Below, piece by piece: positions 46,215 to 55,969 of a DNA stretch of 64,000 nt. The position numbers were made by a program, and so were the translations under genes. Origin of the DNA: UBA8106 sp964569695 (GTDB taxonomy: Bacteria; Acidobacteriota; Vicinamibacteria; Vicinamibacterales; UBA823). Below the pieces are notes generated by a model. The model did not search any database, was not told where the DNA came from, and worked only from the letters and a program-made list of their open reading frames with translations. The stretch is from contig CAZMUA010000007.1 of the NCBI GenBank assembly GCA_964569695.1, positions 1-64,000 of the forward strand, in the 5' to 3' direction. Each line of letters opens with the position of its first letter. Within the stretch, counting starts at the first letter, position 1.

Positions 46215-47499
46215 AGCACTTATTGCTTTGACAGCGGTACTTGTGCTTGCGGTTGCTCGCATTCCACTTGGTTTTGCTATGGCAATCGTAGGCACTGTCG
46301 GTTTCGCTGCCCTTCGAGGTCCCATCGCTGCAATAGAGACGGTCGGACAGCTCATCTTAAACTTTTCAATGAGTTACACGTTTTCATTACTCCCAATGTT
46401 TGTCTTGATGGGTGCCTTCGTTCACCGCTCAGCACTCTCGCAAGATCTCTATGAAGCTTCATATGCTTGGCTGGGACACTTCCGTGGAGGTTTATCAATG
46501 GCCACTGTTGCAGCCTCAGCTGGCTTTGGGGCGGCCTGTGGCAGTTCAGTGGCAACGGCCGCCACGATGGGACGAGTCGCTTTACCGTCCATGCGACGAT
46601 TTGGTTACGACCCGGGGTTAGCGGCAGGCACAATTGCAGCGGGAGGCACACTTGGCATCTTAATTCCACCGAGCATGAGTCTGGTTGTTTATGGCTTCTT
46701 AACCCAACAAGACATTGGCCGCCTATTCATTGCTGGTATCGTCCCAGGTCTAATCACTGTAATTTTGTATTTCTGCGTCGTAGCAATTGTAACGCGACTA
46801 AAACCGCAAGCAGGACCACCAGGACCACGAACCTCTTGGGCTACCCGTTTTCGAAATCTTGGAAAAGTCTACGGTGTCTTGCTTCTGTTCGTCCTGGTTC
46901 TGGGCGGTATCTATTTTGGAGTGTTTACACCCAACGAAGCGGGTGGTGTCGGCGCGGTTGGAGCATGCCTCATAGCTATTTCAAGACGGCGTCTGAACTG
47001 GCAAGCGTTCGTGGACTCATTAATTGAGGCCGCACGAACAACGAGCATGGTCTTTAGTGTGGCATTTGGCGCCGTTATTCTTTCAAATTTTGTTACCGTT
47101 GCAGGACTTCCGGAAACGGTAGCAAACGGCATTAACGCCCTGAACCTTCCAGGACTCGCCATTATCATTGCTATCTGCTTGGTGTACATTCTATTAGGAT
47201 GCGTCTTTGACGGGCTGGCCTTACTATTTCTCACCGTCCCAGTCTTTGCGCCAATGGTAGTCACACTGGGATACGACTTAATCTGGTTTGGAATCGTCGT
47301 GATTATTGTTTCTGAAATTGCACTGATCACACCACCTATCGGCATGAACGTGTTCGTGTTGAAGTCGATGAATCCCGAGTTGTCACTCCGAACGATTTTT
47401 GGAGGAATCGCACCCTTTCTTGTTGCAGATCTCGTACGATTAACTATTGTGCTGCTTGTTCCTAGCGTTGTTCTTTATCTACCACAACTCATGCGATGA
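46207..47499 (+). CDS. TRAP transporter large permease DctM
   Basis: 430 residues, about 11-12 hydrophobic segments. DctM forms the ion-coupled transport channel. Signature stretches are ARIPLGFAMAIVGTVGF, SSVATAATMGRVALPSMRRFGYDPGLAAGTIAAGGTLGILIPPSM (read in parts), FTPNEAGGVGAVGA, and ALITPPIGMNVFVLKSM. It overlaps dctQ and completes the dctPQM set. The hydrolase gene follows 36 bp later on the same strand. Confidence 0.94.
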   Translation: MTEALIALTAVLVLAVARIPLGFAMAIVGTVGFAALRGPIAAIETVGQLILNFSMSYTFSLLPMFVLMGAFVHRSALSQDLYEASYAWLGHFRGGLSMATVAASAGFGAACGSSVATAATMGRVALPSMRRFGYDPGLAAGTIAAGGTLGILIPPSMSLVVYGFLTQQDIGRLFIAGIVPGLITVILYFCVVAIVTRLKPQAGPPGPRTSWATRFRNLGKVYGVLLLFVLVLGGIYFGVFTPNEAGGVGAVGACLIAISRRRLNWQAFVDSLIEAARTTSMVFSVAFGAVILSNFVTVAGLPETVANGINALNLPGLAIIIAICLVYILLGCVFDGLALLFLTVPVFAPMVVTLGYDLIWFGIVVIIVSEIALITPPIGMNVFVLKSMNPELSLRTIFGGIAPFLVADLVRLTIVLLVPSVVLYLPQLMR

Positions 47500-47535
47500 A
47501 TTACCCTTTAGAACTCCATAGCATCGGCAGCGACC

Positions 47536-49104
47536 ATGGCTAAAAATATTTTGTTAATTATGTGTGATCAACTTCGTGCGGATTACCTTTCATGCGAGGG
47601 GCATCCCACACTCCAAACACCAAATATCGATCAACTAGCATCGCGTGGGGTCCGCTTCACACAAGCGTACGCTCAAGCTCCAATCTGTGGTCCATCCCGA
47701 AGCTGCTTCTACACCGGACGGTACATGTCGAGTCATGGATCTACTTGGAATTGGGTACCACTTCCAATCGGCGAACGAACACTCGGCGATTTTCTTCGAC
47801 CACACGGTTATCGCGTTGCCGTCACCGGTAAAACACACATCGCAGCCGACTTAGATGGCATGCGCCGACTTGGAATCGATCCCGCATCAGAAAAGGGATT
47901 CTTAATTGGACAGGGCGGATTCGAGCCCTTTGCTCGTCACGACGGTGTTCACGCTACACTTAAATCGTCAGCTCATTTAGCCTACAACGACTTTCTCAGA
48001 CAGCACGGTTACGAAAGTGAAAATCCCTGGCAGGATTACGCCAATTCAGTTACGTGTACAGACGGTACAATTGCTAGCGGTTGGTATCTACGAAATTCGA
48101 ACAAGCCATCGAGAGTCGCTGATGAACATTCTGAAACTGCGTTCATTACTGACCGTGCGATGGACTTTATTCGTGAGCAACGCGACCAACCCTGGTGTTT
48201 GCACCTCTCCTACATCAAACCACATTGGCCATATGTTGCATCAGCACCGTACCATCAACTTTTTCACCCTGACGACTGTCTTCCAGTGCATCGACTTGAA
48301 GAGGAACGTATTAATCCGCACCCTGTCTATCAAGCATTCATGAACAATGAGGTCTCGAAGACGTTCAATCGAGACGAAGTCCGGCGTACGGTCGTGCCGA
48401 CCTACATGGGACTAATAAAACAAATTGATGATCACCTTGGACGACTATTCAGTTTTCTCGAAGCAGAACATCGTATGACTGACACAATGATCGTATTCAC
48501 CAGCGACCACGGTGATTATCTAGGCGACCATTTTCTTGATGAAAAAGAGCTCTTTCATGACTGTGCGGCGAGGCTCCCCCTCATCCTGTACGATCCAGAT
48601 ACGTCAGCTGACCCGACACGAGGTACGGTAAACGATACACTTGTTGAATCAATTGACCTCCTACCCACATTTCTCGAATCCTGTCACCTAGACCACGCCG
48701 ATCACATCCTTGAAGGAGAATCGCTCATGCCACTGGTGCGTGGTGCCAAGGCACGTCACCACCACGATGACGTTTTTAGTGAACTCGACTATGCGTATTA
48801 CGACACCCGCCGACAACTCAATCTCGAGCCAAGTGAAGCTCGTAGCTATATGATCAGGACAAAGGATTGGAAATATATCTATCATCGACACTTCCGGCCC
48901 CAACTTTTTGACCTCAAAAATGATCCAGGTGAGTTCGTTGATTTAGGTGGTGAAACGAGCCGTGTATCAGTACTTAAGGAATTAGCTGATCGGATGTTTC
49001 TCAGACTGCTACAGCTTAAATCTCGCGTAACGGAAAGCGACTCGACTGTCGATGCTCGCACTGATGTCGTCAAAGACCGAGGAATTTACATTGGACGGTG
49101 GTAA
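47536..49104 (+). CDS. Sulfatase / phosphonate monoester hydrolase-family enzyme
   Basis: 522 residues, no signal peptide. Alkaline phosphatase superfamily: metal ligands in MCDQLRADYL, and the formylglycine motif C51-G-P-S-R55, in which the cysteine is converted by a maturase. TFTSDHGDYLGDHFLDEKELFHD gives the remaining metal ligands (FTSDHGDYLGDH). The HGDxLGDH plus K-x-x-FHD pattern resembles cytoplasmic phosphonate monoester hydrolases and choline-sulfatase relatives more than exported arylsulfatases. Likely acts on the imported substrate of the TRAP system. No formylglycine-generating enzyme is in the window. Confidence 0.9.
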   Translation: MAKNILLIMCDQLRADYLSCEGHPTLQTPNIDQLASRGVRFTQAYAQAPICGPSRSCFYTGRYMSSHGSTWNWVPLPIGERTLGDFLRPHGYRVAVTGKTHIAADLDGMRRLGIDPASEKGFLIGQGGFEPFARHDGVHATLKSSAHLAYNDFLRQHGYESENPWQDYANSVTCTDGTIASGWYLRNSNKPSRVADEHSETAFITDRAMDFIREQRDQPWCLHLSYIKPHWPYVASAPYHQLFHPDDCLPVHRLEEERINPHPVYQAFMNNEVSKTFNRDEVRRTVVPTYMGLIKQIDDHLGRLFSFLEAEHRMTDTMIVFTSDHGDYLGDHFLDEKELFHDCAARLPLILYDPDTSADPTRGTVNDTLVESIDLLPTFLESCHLDHADHILEGESLMPLVRGAKARHHHDDVFSELDYAYYDTRRQLNLEPSEARSYMIRTKDWKYIYHRHFRPQLFDLKNDPGEFVDLGGETSRVSVLKELADRMFLRLLQLKSRVTESDSTVDARTDVVKDRGIYIGRW

Positions 49105-49152
49105 TCAATTTCCAGTTCTCCACTATTGATTATTCAGTGAAAGGATTAACAA

Positions 49153-50334
49153 ATGAGTAACCGATCTCCAACACTGGACACTCTCGCTGTCTGGGCTGGA
49201 GAAGATGGGACGACCGAATCAGAACACTTGGGCACTCAAGTCCCAATCGTCCAAAGCGTTGCGTTCGGGTATAAAGACATTCAACATTGGCAGGAAGTCG
49301 CACAAGGGAAAAAACCTGGGCATATCTATAGTCGAAACACGAATCCGACTGTAGCAGCCTTCGAAGATAAAATACGACAACTTGAAGGTGCCGAGACTGC
49401 CATTAGTTTTTCCACCGGTATGGCAGCCATAAGTAATAGCTTGTTTGCGCTCCTCTCGCCAGGCGATCGAGTCGTTTCAGTCGACGATACTTATGGTGGG
49501 ACAAGAAAACTTTTTCTTGAGTTTCTACCTCGATTTCAGATTGATGTTCAATTAGTTGCTACAGACGACCCTACTGCCATTGAGACTGCAATTGCTGATG
49601 GCTGTAACCTGCTGTACCTTGAAACACCTACAAATCCAACACTGAAGATCTTAGACCTTCATAGACTACTTAAGGCTGGTCGTGATGCAGGAGCCGTCAC
49701 TGTCGTCGACAACACGTTCGCAACACCTATTAATCAAAATCCCTTAAATGTCGGTGCTGATCTCGTTATCCACAGCGCGACCAAATTTCTGGGAGGTCAT
49801 GCAGATGCGCTTGGTGGTGTAGTCTGTGGCACTACAAGCCTCACCGACAAAATCTATCATTATCGTGAGATAACTGGTGCCGCTCTGGACCCAATGGCTG
49901 CTTATCTCTTATTACGTGGAATGAAGACGCTTCACCTCAGAATCGAACGCCAGAACAGTTCAGCACTAGTAATTGCACGTTTCCTGAAAGGTCATCCCCA
50001 CGTATCAGCCGTACATTATCCAGGCCTCGAGTCACACCCGGAACACGCGATTGCTAGAAAGCAGATGCGTGGATTTGGCGGAATCCTCAGCTTCGAACTA
50101 AGTGGTGGTGTCACGGCAATGCGCCGTATGCTACCTCGATTACGGTACGCACACCTCGCTGCCAACCTCGGCTCTGTTGAAACTGTAGCAGGTCCACCAT
50201 CCACTACTAGTCATGTTGAACTGAGTGCTGAAGAACGAGCTGCCGCTGGCATCCCGGAGGGACTCGTTCGCTATTCAGTTGGAATCGAAAACCCAGAAGA
50301 CCTTATCGCTGATCTTGAACAAGCCCTAGACTAA
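49153..50334 (+). CDS. PLP-dependent trans-sulfuration enzyme (cystathionine gamma-lyase/synthase family)
   Basis: 393 residues, preceded by AAAGGA. Cys/Met-metabolism PLP family: YSRNTNPTVAAFEDKIRQLEGAE, SFSTGMAAIS, VDDTYGGTRKLF, and the PLP-lysine site HSATKFLGGHADALGG. The C-terminus has PGLESHPEHAIARKQMRGFGG and RYSVGIENPEDLI. Members cleave or form C-S bonds at the gamma carbon (cystathionine lyase, methionine lyase, O-acetylhomoserine sulfhydrylase); the exact one cannot be told from the motifs. It follows the sulfatase-like gene by 48 bp, so sulfur metabolism may be the theme. Confidence 0.9.
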   Translation: MSNRSPTLDTLAVWAGEDGTTESEHLGTQVPIVQSVAFGYKDIQHWQEVAQGKKPGHIYSRNTNPTVAAFEDKIRQLEGAETAISFSTGMAAISNSLFALLSPGDRVVSVDDTYGGTRKLFLEFLPRFQIDVQLVATDDPTAIETAIADGCNLLYLETPTNPTLKILDLHRLLKAGRDAGAVTVVDNTFATPINQNPLNVGADLVIHSATKFLGGHADALGGVVCGTTSLTDKIYHYREITGAALDPMAAYLLLRGMKTLHLRIERQNSSALVIARFLKGHPHVSAVHYPGLESHPEHAIARKQMRGFGGILSFELSGGVTAMRRMLPRLRYAHLAANLGSVETVAGPPSTTSHVELSAEERAAAGIPEGLVRYSVGIENPEDLIADLEQALD

Positions 50335-50354
50335 GAATCCGAATACTCTCCCTC

Positions 50355-51725
50355 TTACGGAGTCAGAGGTATTTGCGTGTTAGGCTCAAATTTGAAAAGA
50401 GCAACAGAGACTGCAGTTTCGATCGAGTCAACGAAATGCATAAAGACCGGTGCGACAAGACCGCCGAAAGCATCGATACCACTGTAATCGCCAAAAAAAA
50501 TCTCTTCGTTAGACGAAAAAGCAGGTAAAGCTATAGCATGATTGACAAAGGTGCGGCCACCATCAACACTCCGTGCAAGTAACACCCTTGTCAGCGTGCC
50601 CTTAAGCCCGTCCCGATCATAAAAGATGACGTTCACCGACCCATCAACTGGATCGATCGCGAGCCACGTAAACATTTGCTCCACCTTATTGCCAACGGCG
50701 TCTGTGTTCACGCGCACTGCGCCTGTCCACGTTTCACCTGCGTCTCGAGACGCCATGATAAACACGTCAGGATCTCCATGCCGCTCATCGATCCAATTAA
50801 CGTACACCGAACCATGATTAGGGCCTCCACTGTAATCAACACGAGTAACCGGCATTCCGTTATGACGACTGAATCCTGCTATGTCAATATCCCAACCTCC
50901 TGGTGTTGCCATGATTACTTTGTCGTCACCGAAGGTCCAACCCCCATCACGCGAACGGTCAAAAACTAAACCCGACGGTCCGGCCCACACCACATAGACG
51001 TCACCATTGACACCAACCGCCGGCATCGCACCCTCAACCGTGCCATCGCTATCAACAGCATCGCCAGGAACATCTGAAATTCGCACAGGGGCTCTAAACG
51101 TCTTTCCAGCATCTGAAGAATGGCTGAAGAAAATATGGGACTGATCGCCTGGGTCGTGACTTCCATACACATCGAAGCGAGTCCACGCAATATAAACATT
51201 ACCTTTGTGCCGCGAATTCTTTATTCGGTCAACAACAACGTATGGCTTATCCTCGAACGGCATAACGGTATTCCGGTGATCAACCACAGCGACAGAATCC
51301 GTCCAACTCGCCCCGCGATCCGATGACGAGGTTACAAAAATCCCATTCGCTGGTGCTTCAGGTCGTACGTCTCGAAGTCCACGAAAAGCGATAAAGGCAT
51401 GATGCGCTACGCCATCGGCAGAAAAAGCGACTGAGTCGTCTCCCTGTGTGCGTCGAACAGGATTGATAACACGACGAGTTCGCCAAGTGATGCCTTCATC
51501 TTCGCTAACATAATCGAAACTTGTGGAACGTCCTCCATTGGCACTACTACGTGCACGAGAAACCACGATCAGATTACGAGGATCAGTAGGATTAATCGCA
51601 ATTGACACTTCATTTGCGTTACTGACCGTAGGATCTGTAACTCTCACTACTCGGTGCGACTGAGTAAAGACTGTCGCACTTATCGACACAAGAACCGTCA
51701 CAAATAGATACCGATAGAAAGCCAT
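50355..51725 (-). CDS. Exported Asp-box (sialidase-fold) protein
   Basis: 456 residues. The N-terminal hydrophobic segment (LFVTVLVSISATVFT) is a signal peptide. At least six Asp-box repeats (SxDxGxTW-like) are visible: SEDEGITW, SSDRGASW, SSDAGKTF, SRDGGWTF, SRDAGETW and SVDGGRTF, giving a beta-propeller. Asp-box propellers include sialidases, but the arginine triad of a true sialidase is not obvious, so glycosidase activity is not claimed. It is convergent with the lyase gene 21 bp away and divergent from the amidohydrolase gene. Confidence 0.82.
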   Translation of the reverse strand: MAFYRYLFVTVLVSISATVFTQSHRVVRVTDPTVSNANEVSIAINPTDPRNLIVVSRARSSANGGRSTSFDYVSEDEGITWRTRRVINPVRRTQGDDSVAFSADGVAHHAFIAFRGLRDVRPEAPANGIFVTSSSDRGASWTDSVAVVDHRNTVMPFEDKPYVVVDRIKNSRHKGNVYIAWTRFDVYGSHDPGDQSHIFFSHSSDAGKTFRAPVRISDVPGDAVDSDGTVEGAMPAVGVNGDVYVVWAGPSGLVFDRSRDGGWTFGDDKVIMATPGGWDIDIAGFSRHNGMPVTRVDYSGGPNHGSVYVNWIDERHGDPDVFIMASRDAGETWTGAVRVNTDAVGNKVEQMFTWLAIDPVDGSVNVIFYDRDGLKGTLTRVLLARSVDGGRTFVNHAIALPAFSSNEEIFFGDYSGIDAFGGLVAPVFMHFVDSIETAVSVALFKFEPNTQIPLTP

Positions 51726-51823
51726 AATCCGATCCTACTCGACCTGCGAGTCAAGTCTCATTGATTAGCGCCAATTTCAGCCTGAAAGCTTGGTCGCTAG
51801 AGTTTAGATGGATGAAAAGGAGC

Positions 51824-51868
51824 TATAATCTGATACTTTGGTCGACATTATTGCTGTTTCTAGGGAGG
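51824..51868 (+). promoter_or_regulatory. -10 box and strong ribosome site of the triple amidohydrolase gene
   Basis: A perfect TATAAT lies at 51824-51829, with no convincing -35 at usual spacing. AGGGAGG at 51862-51868 is seven bases from the ATG at 51876, one of the strongest ribosome sites in the window. Confidence 0.45.
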
Positions 51869-51875
51869 TCATTCC

Positions 51876-54800
51876 ATGGCTAGCGTATTATGTCGGGCAC
51901 TTCGTCTCATCAGCATCTTTGGCCTTTTTGCCATGGTCACTGATGTGCCAATTGCTGCCCAAACATCCGATGTTCCCCCAACCTACGCCCTGGTCAACGC
52001 ACGCATCGTACCAGTGAGCGCGCGTCCGATCCAATCGGGAACACTTCTCCTACGCCATGGCAAGATAGCCGCACTCGGCCAGGATGTTGACCCGCCACAA
52101 GATGCGATTGTAATGGACGCCAAGGGCTGGACACTGTATCCAGGGTTCATTGACCCTCACACAACAATCGGCATGGCGGAACTACCAAGTCTTGAACAGG
52201 ACAACGCCGCACGTGCACGTAATATTCAAGCCCGGCAACGGAACGGTGAACCAACACCAGGACTCACACCCCAACTCACTTCAATCAGTACCTATGAATC
52301 TGATGGTCATGCTCTGCAAGCCGCGAGAAATGCTGGCATCACGGCCGCCGCCATCGCACCAGCATTTGGCGTTTTCAAAGGACAAAGTGCCATCGTAACT
52401 CTAGGTGACGGCCTCTTAAACAATAAAGTTCTTCGGAGCCACTGGGCGCAGCATCTAGGCTTTGAACGATTTCGCGGTGAATACCCAAGCACTCTTATGG
52501 GTGTGATGGCAACAATACGGCAACATTATCTCAATGCACAGTGGTACGGCGAGGCGTGGAATCGCTATAGAAACCAACCCACCACCATCGACCGGCCTAA
52601 CTATGATGAAGCCCTTGAGTCACTTCAGACTTCCGCTGCTGGCGAACAGCCAGTTGTCTTCACAGCATGGACTGAAAACGAGATTCGGCGTGCCTTGAAG
52701 CTAGCCGACGAACTCGGGCTCAACATGATCGTCAACGGCGCAGTTGAAGGCTGGCGTGTCGCCAGCGCGCTCAGAGCTAGCAATCGACCTGTCCTAGTCT
52801 CACTTGACCTGAGACCCCGTCAAGGCCCAGTAGGCTTCGGCAGCGCTGGTGGAACTAACCCAACTGACGACCCGACGCTAGAAGATGTCAATGAAGCCAA
52901 GTCAAACGCGGGCCGGCTCTACTCTGCAGGCGTCACAATCGCCTTTACCGGACATGGGCTAGATAATCCTTCAAACTTTCTAAACAACTTCCGTACCGCC
53001 GTCGACGCAGGAATGTCTCGTGATGGGGCTCTTCGGGCATTGACGATTACCCCCGCAGAAATTCTTGGCGTAGACGATGTGCTGGGATCACTCGACGTCG
53101 GCAAAACGGCCAACGTTGTCGCTATCAAAGGGGATATTTTTGACGCGGACGCTGAAGTCGAAGCTGTCTGGATTGACGGAACCTACTATGACCTTGGACC
53201 AAATGCCAACAAAGATCCAGAACGCCAAGTCGCGAACAACGAAGAGGAAAATGCTGATACGAACCAATTGAAAAGTCGCGAAGAGGTCGAAAGACGTGCA
53301 CCAGTCGGTCCGCTAGATGGCGAATTCCCTGTTACGGCAGTACGTCATGGCACGGTCATGACTGTTGTCGGAAACATAATCTCTGGAGGCACCGTTCTCA
53401 TTGAAAATGGCAAGATCGCTGCTGTCGGTCCTGATAGTCAAGTTACTGTGCCAGCTGGTGCAAGAGAAATCGACGCTACCGGCATGTGGGTTACCCCTGG
53501 ACTACTTGATGCGCACTCGCACATGTCGATTGAAGGAGGCGGCAACGAAGGCGCCGACTCCGTCACGCCTGAAGTCCGTATTATCGATGTAATCAACCAT
53601 CGCGACGAGTCACTCTTTCGTGCGCTCGCTGGTGGTGTCACCACTATCAACGTCTTACACGGTTCGGCCAACACCATCGGTGGACAGAACGCTATTTTGA
53701 AGCTGCGTTGGGGTAAGTCGGCAGACGAACTGCTGTTTGATAACGTAACTCGAGGCGTAAAGTTTGCGCTCGGTGAAAACCCGAAGCGGGCGAGAGCTGT
53801 GGAACGGTATCCGAGTACCAGAATGGGTGTCGAATTCACATTGCGAAAGAGTTTTGCTGAGGCCCGTGATTACCAGGCGAAGTGGGATGAGTACGAAGCA
53901 ACCCGGTCACGGGGCGTGGATGCTCTAGCACCGAGGCGCGACCTGAGACTTGAAGCTCTTTCGGAAATTATGAAGGGCAACATTCTTGTCCATGCCCACT
54001 CCTACCGTGCCGATGAAATCTTAATGCTCTTACGAGTTGCGGAGGACTTCGGATTTAGAATTGCCTCACTCCAACACGTGCTTGAGGGTTACAAGGTGGC
54101 TGATGAAATTGCAGCCCACGGTGCCGGCGCGTCAACGTTCACGGATTTTTGGGGATACAAAATGGAAGCATGGGACGCCATCCCATACAACATGTCAATT
54201 ATGTACGAACGTGGAGTTACTGTCTCCGTAAACTCAGATTCCAATGAACGGGTCCGTCGAATGTATGTAGAAGCAGCAAAAGCCGTCAAGTACGGTGGCG
54301 TGCCAGAACAAGAAGCTCTAAAAATGATCACGTTAAACGCTGCGAAACACTTCGGAATTGAAGACCGGGTCGGCTCGATCGAAGTGGGTAAAGATGGCGA
54401 TCTTGCTATCTTCACGGCACACCCCTTCTCAGGTAACACGCGCGTTCAATACACGATCATCGATGGTCAGCTCTACTTCGATCGTAATCTCGTAGAAACC
54501 ACCGAGGATGTGTTGGCAAGTGAGGAACCCCTTGTCTCAACGGAGGGTATTATCGAAGACACCAATCGAATCATCGACTGGACACCACCCATACTATCGC
54601 CTATGGTGCGTGCTCAGGTAATGCCTTCTGGTTATGGCGATGTCACTGAACCAGTAGTGACCGCCGACACCACCCCAATCGCTATCGTTGGCGGACGAAT
54701 TCTAACAATGACCGGTACGCCAATTGAGCGCGGTACGATTGTCGTTCAGGGCGGTCGTATCACTGCGGTCGGTGCAGACGTTCAGACCCCAGCGGATGCT

Positions 54801-55871
54801 CATGTCATTAACGCCACCGGTATGACGGTCACCCCAGGCATGATTAATGCTGGAACGGTGATTGGACTTTCCGAAATCGGGTCGATCGCAGCAACAAACG
54901 ATACGTCTGAACTTGAAGAAATCAACAGTCATATCAAAGCATCAGTGGCGATTCACCCCGATTCAGAAATGATCCCAGTCGCCCGAGCCAACGGAGTGAC
55001 AACAGCCATTGCAGCACCACAAGGTGGACTCATCCAAGGTCAAAGTGCACTCATTGACATGGCAGGCTGGACCCCAACCGAGGTTGTCGCGCGCAGTCCG
55101 CTTGCTATGCATATCGATTTTCCAGAGCGTGAAGGGGGTGGTGGCTTTGGCGGTGGAGGCCAAAGTCAAGAACAGGTCGATGCGCAATTGGAAACGCTTC
55201 GACAGTGGATGCACCGAGCCCGTGCCCACGCAGGAGCCCTGGCAGCTGAAATGACCACTGCAACAGACCAGACTTATACACTCGACGCACTCGTTCCTGT
55301 TGTTTTAGGGGAACTACCAGTAGTACTCGACGCGTCGAGCGAAGAAGGCATTAAGTCGGCACTGGCGTTCATTGAAGAGTTCCAGCTCAGAGGTATCTTG
55401 GCTGGAACTCGAGATGTATGGAAGGTCGTGGACGAGATTGCAAAGGCTGGTGTCCCAGTCATTCTTGGTCCTATCCAGTCGCAACCGGCCACTGGCGATC
55501 CCTACGACACCATCTTCGTAGCAGCCAAACTGCTTCACGAAGCTGGAATTCCATTCGCATTCCGAACGGGTGGCGCCACGGCTGCACGTAACCTGCCAGA
55601 CCACGCAGCGCTCGGTGTTGCCTTCGGCCTCCCAAGAGAAGCAGCGTGGCACGCACTGACCCGAGGTGCAGCAGAAATACTTGGTGTGGGTCATCTGTAT
55701 GGTTCAGTCGAAGAAGGGATGATTGCAAATCTCGTCATTTCTGATGGTGACCTCCTCGATATTCCGTCACAAGTGAAACATGTTTTGATTCGGGGCCAAG
55801 AAGCACCTTTGGGTACACACCACACACGTCTCTGGGAGCAATACAGCACACGACCCCAACCAAAACAATGA
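51876..55871 (+). CDS. Exported triple-module amidohydrolase
   Basis: 1331 residues with a signal peptide ending near residue 29 (IAAQ). Three amidohydrolase-type modules follow. Module 1 (~35-440) keeps the beta-sandwich and a PGFIDPHTTI strand but lacks HxH. Module 2 (~485-910) has the canonical H547-x-H549 (DAHSHM), VHAHSY, LQHVLEGY and VNSDSNE, so it should bind metal and be active. Module 3 (~930-1315) has PGMINAGTVIG without histidines and a glycine-rich insert near 1085. Each module has a GQSA/GQNA loop. Probably a periplasmic hydrolase of a cyclic amide or peptide-like substrate. The M24 peptidase follows 98 bp later. Confidence 0.9.
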   Translation: MASVLCRALRLISIFGLFAMVTDVPIAAQTSDVPPTYALVNARIVPVSARPIQSGTLLLRHGKIAALGQDVDPPQDAIVMDAKGWTLYPGFIDPHTTIGMAELPSLEQDNAARARNIQARQRNGEPTPGLTPQLTSISTYESDGHALQAARNAGITAAAIAPAFGVFKGQSAIVTLGDGLLNNKVLRSHWAQHLGFERFRGEYPSTLMGVMATIRQHYLNAQWYGEAWNRYRNQPTTIDRPNYDEALESLQTSAAGEQPVVFTAWTENEIRRALKLADELGLNMIVNGAVEGWRVASALRASNRPVLVSLDLRPRQGPVGFGSAGGTNPTDDPTLEDVNEAKSNAGRLYSAGVTIAFTGHGLDNPSNFLNNFRTAVDAGMSRDGALRALTITPAEILGVDDVLGSLDVGKTANVVAIKGDIFDADAEVEAVWIDGTYYDLGPNANKDPERQVANNEEENADTNQLKSREEVERRAPVGPLDGEFPVTAVRHGTVMTVVGNIISGGTVLIENGKIAAVGPDSQVTVPAGAREIDATGMWVTPGLLDAHSHMSIEGGGNEGADSVTPEVRIIDVINHRDESLFRALAGGVTTINVLHGSANTIGGQNAILKLRWGKSADELLFDNVTRGVKFALGENPKRARAVERYPSTRMGVEFTLRKSFAEARDYQAKWDEYEATRSRGVDALAPRRDLRLEALSEIMKGNILVHAHSYRADEILMLLRVAEDFGFRIASLQHVLEGYKVADEIAAHGAGASTFTDFWGYKMEAWDAIPYNMSIMYERGVTVSVNSDSNERVRRMYVEAAKAVKYGGVPEQEALKMITLNAAKHFGIEDRVGSIEVGKDGDLAIFTAHPFSGNTRVQYTIIDGQLYFDRNLVETTEDVLASEEPLVSTEGIIEDTNRIIDWTPPILSPMVRAQVMPSGYGDVTEPVVTADTTPIAIVGGRILTMTGTPIERGTIVVQGGRITAVGADVQTPADAHVINATGMTVTPGMINAGTVIGLSEIGSIAATNDTSELEEINSHIKASVAIHPDSEMIPVARANGVTTAIAAPQGGLIQGQSALIDMAGWTPTEVVARSPLAMHIDFPEREGGGGFGGGGQSQEQVDAQLETLRQWMHRARAHAGALAAEMTTATDQTYTLDALVPVVLGELPVVLDASSEEGIKSALAFIEEFQLRGILAGTRDVWKVVDEIAKAGVPVILGPIQSQPATGDPYDTIFVAAKLLHEAGIPFAFRTGGATAARNLPDHAALGVAFGLPREAAWHALTRGAAEILGVGHLYGSVEEGMIANLVISDGDLLDIPSQVKHVLIRGQEAPLGTHHTRLWEQYSTRPQPKQ

Positions 55872-55969
55872 GTGATCACTTATGGCTTGCACCACTTATG
55901 CTCTATCGCTGAAGGCTTCTATTCATACATTGTCGCAAAAGCAGGTTGCCCTTCTTCATTAGGAGTGAC

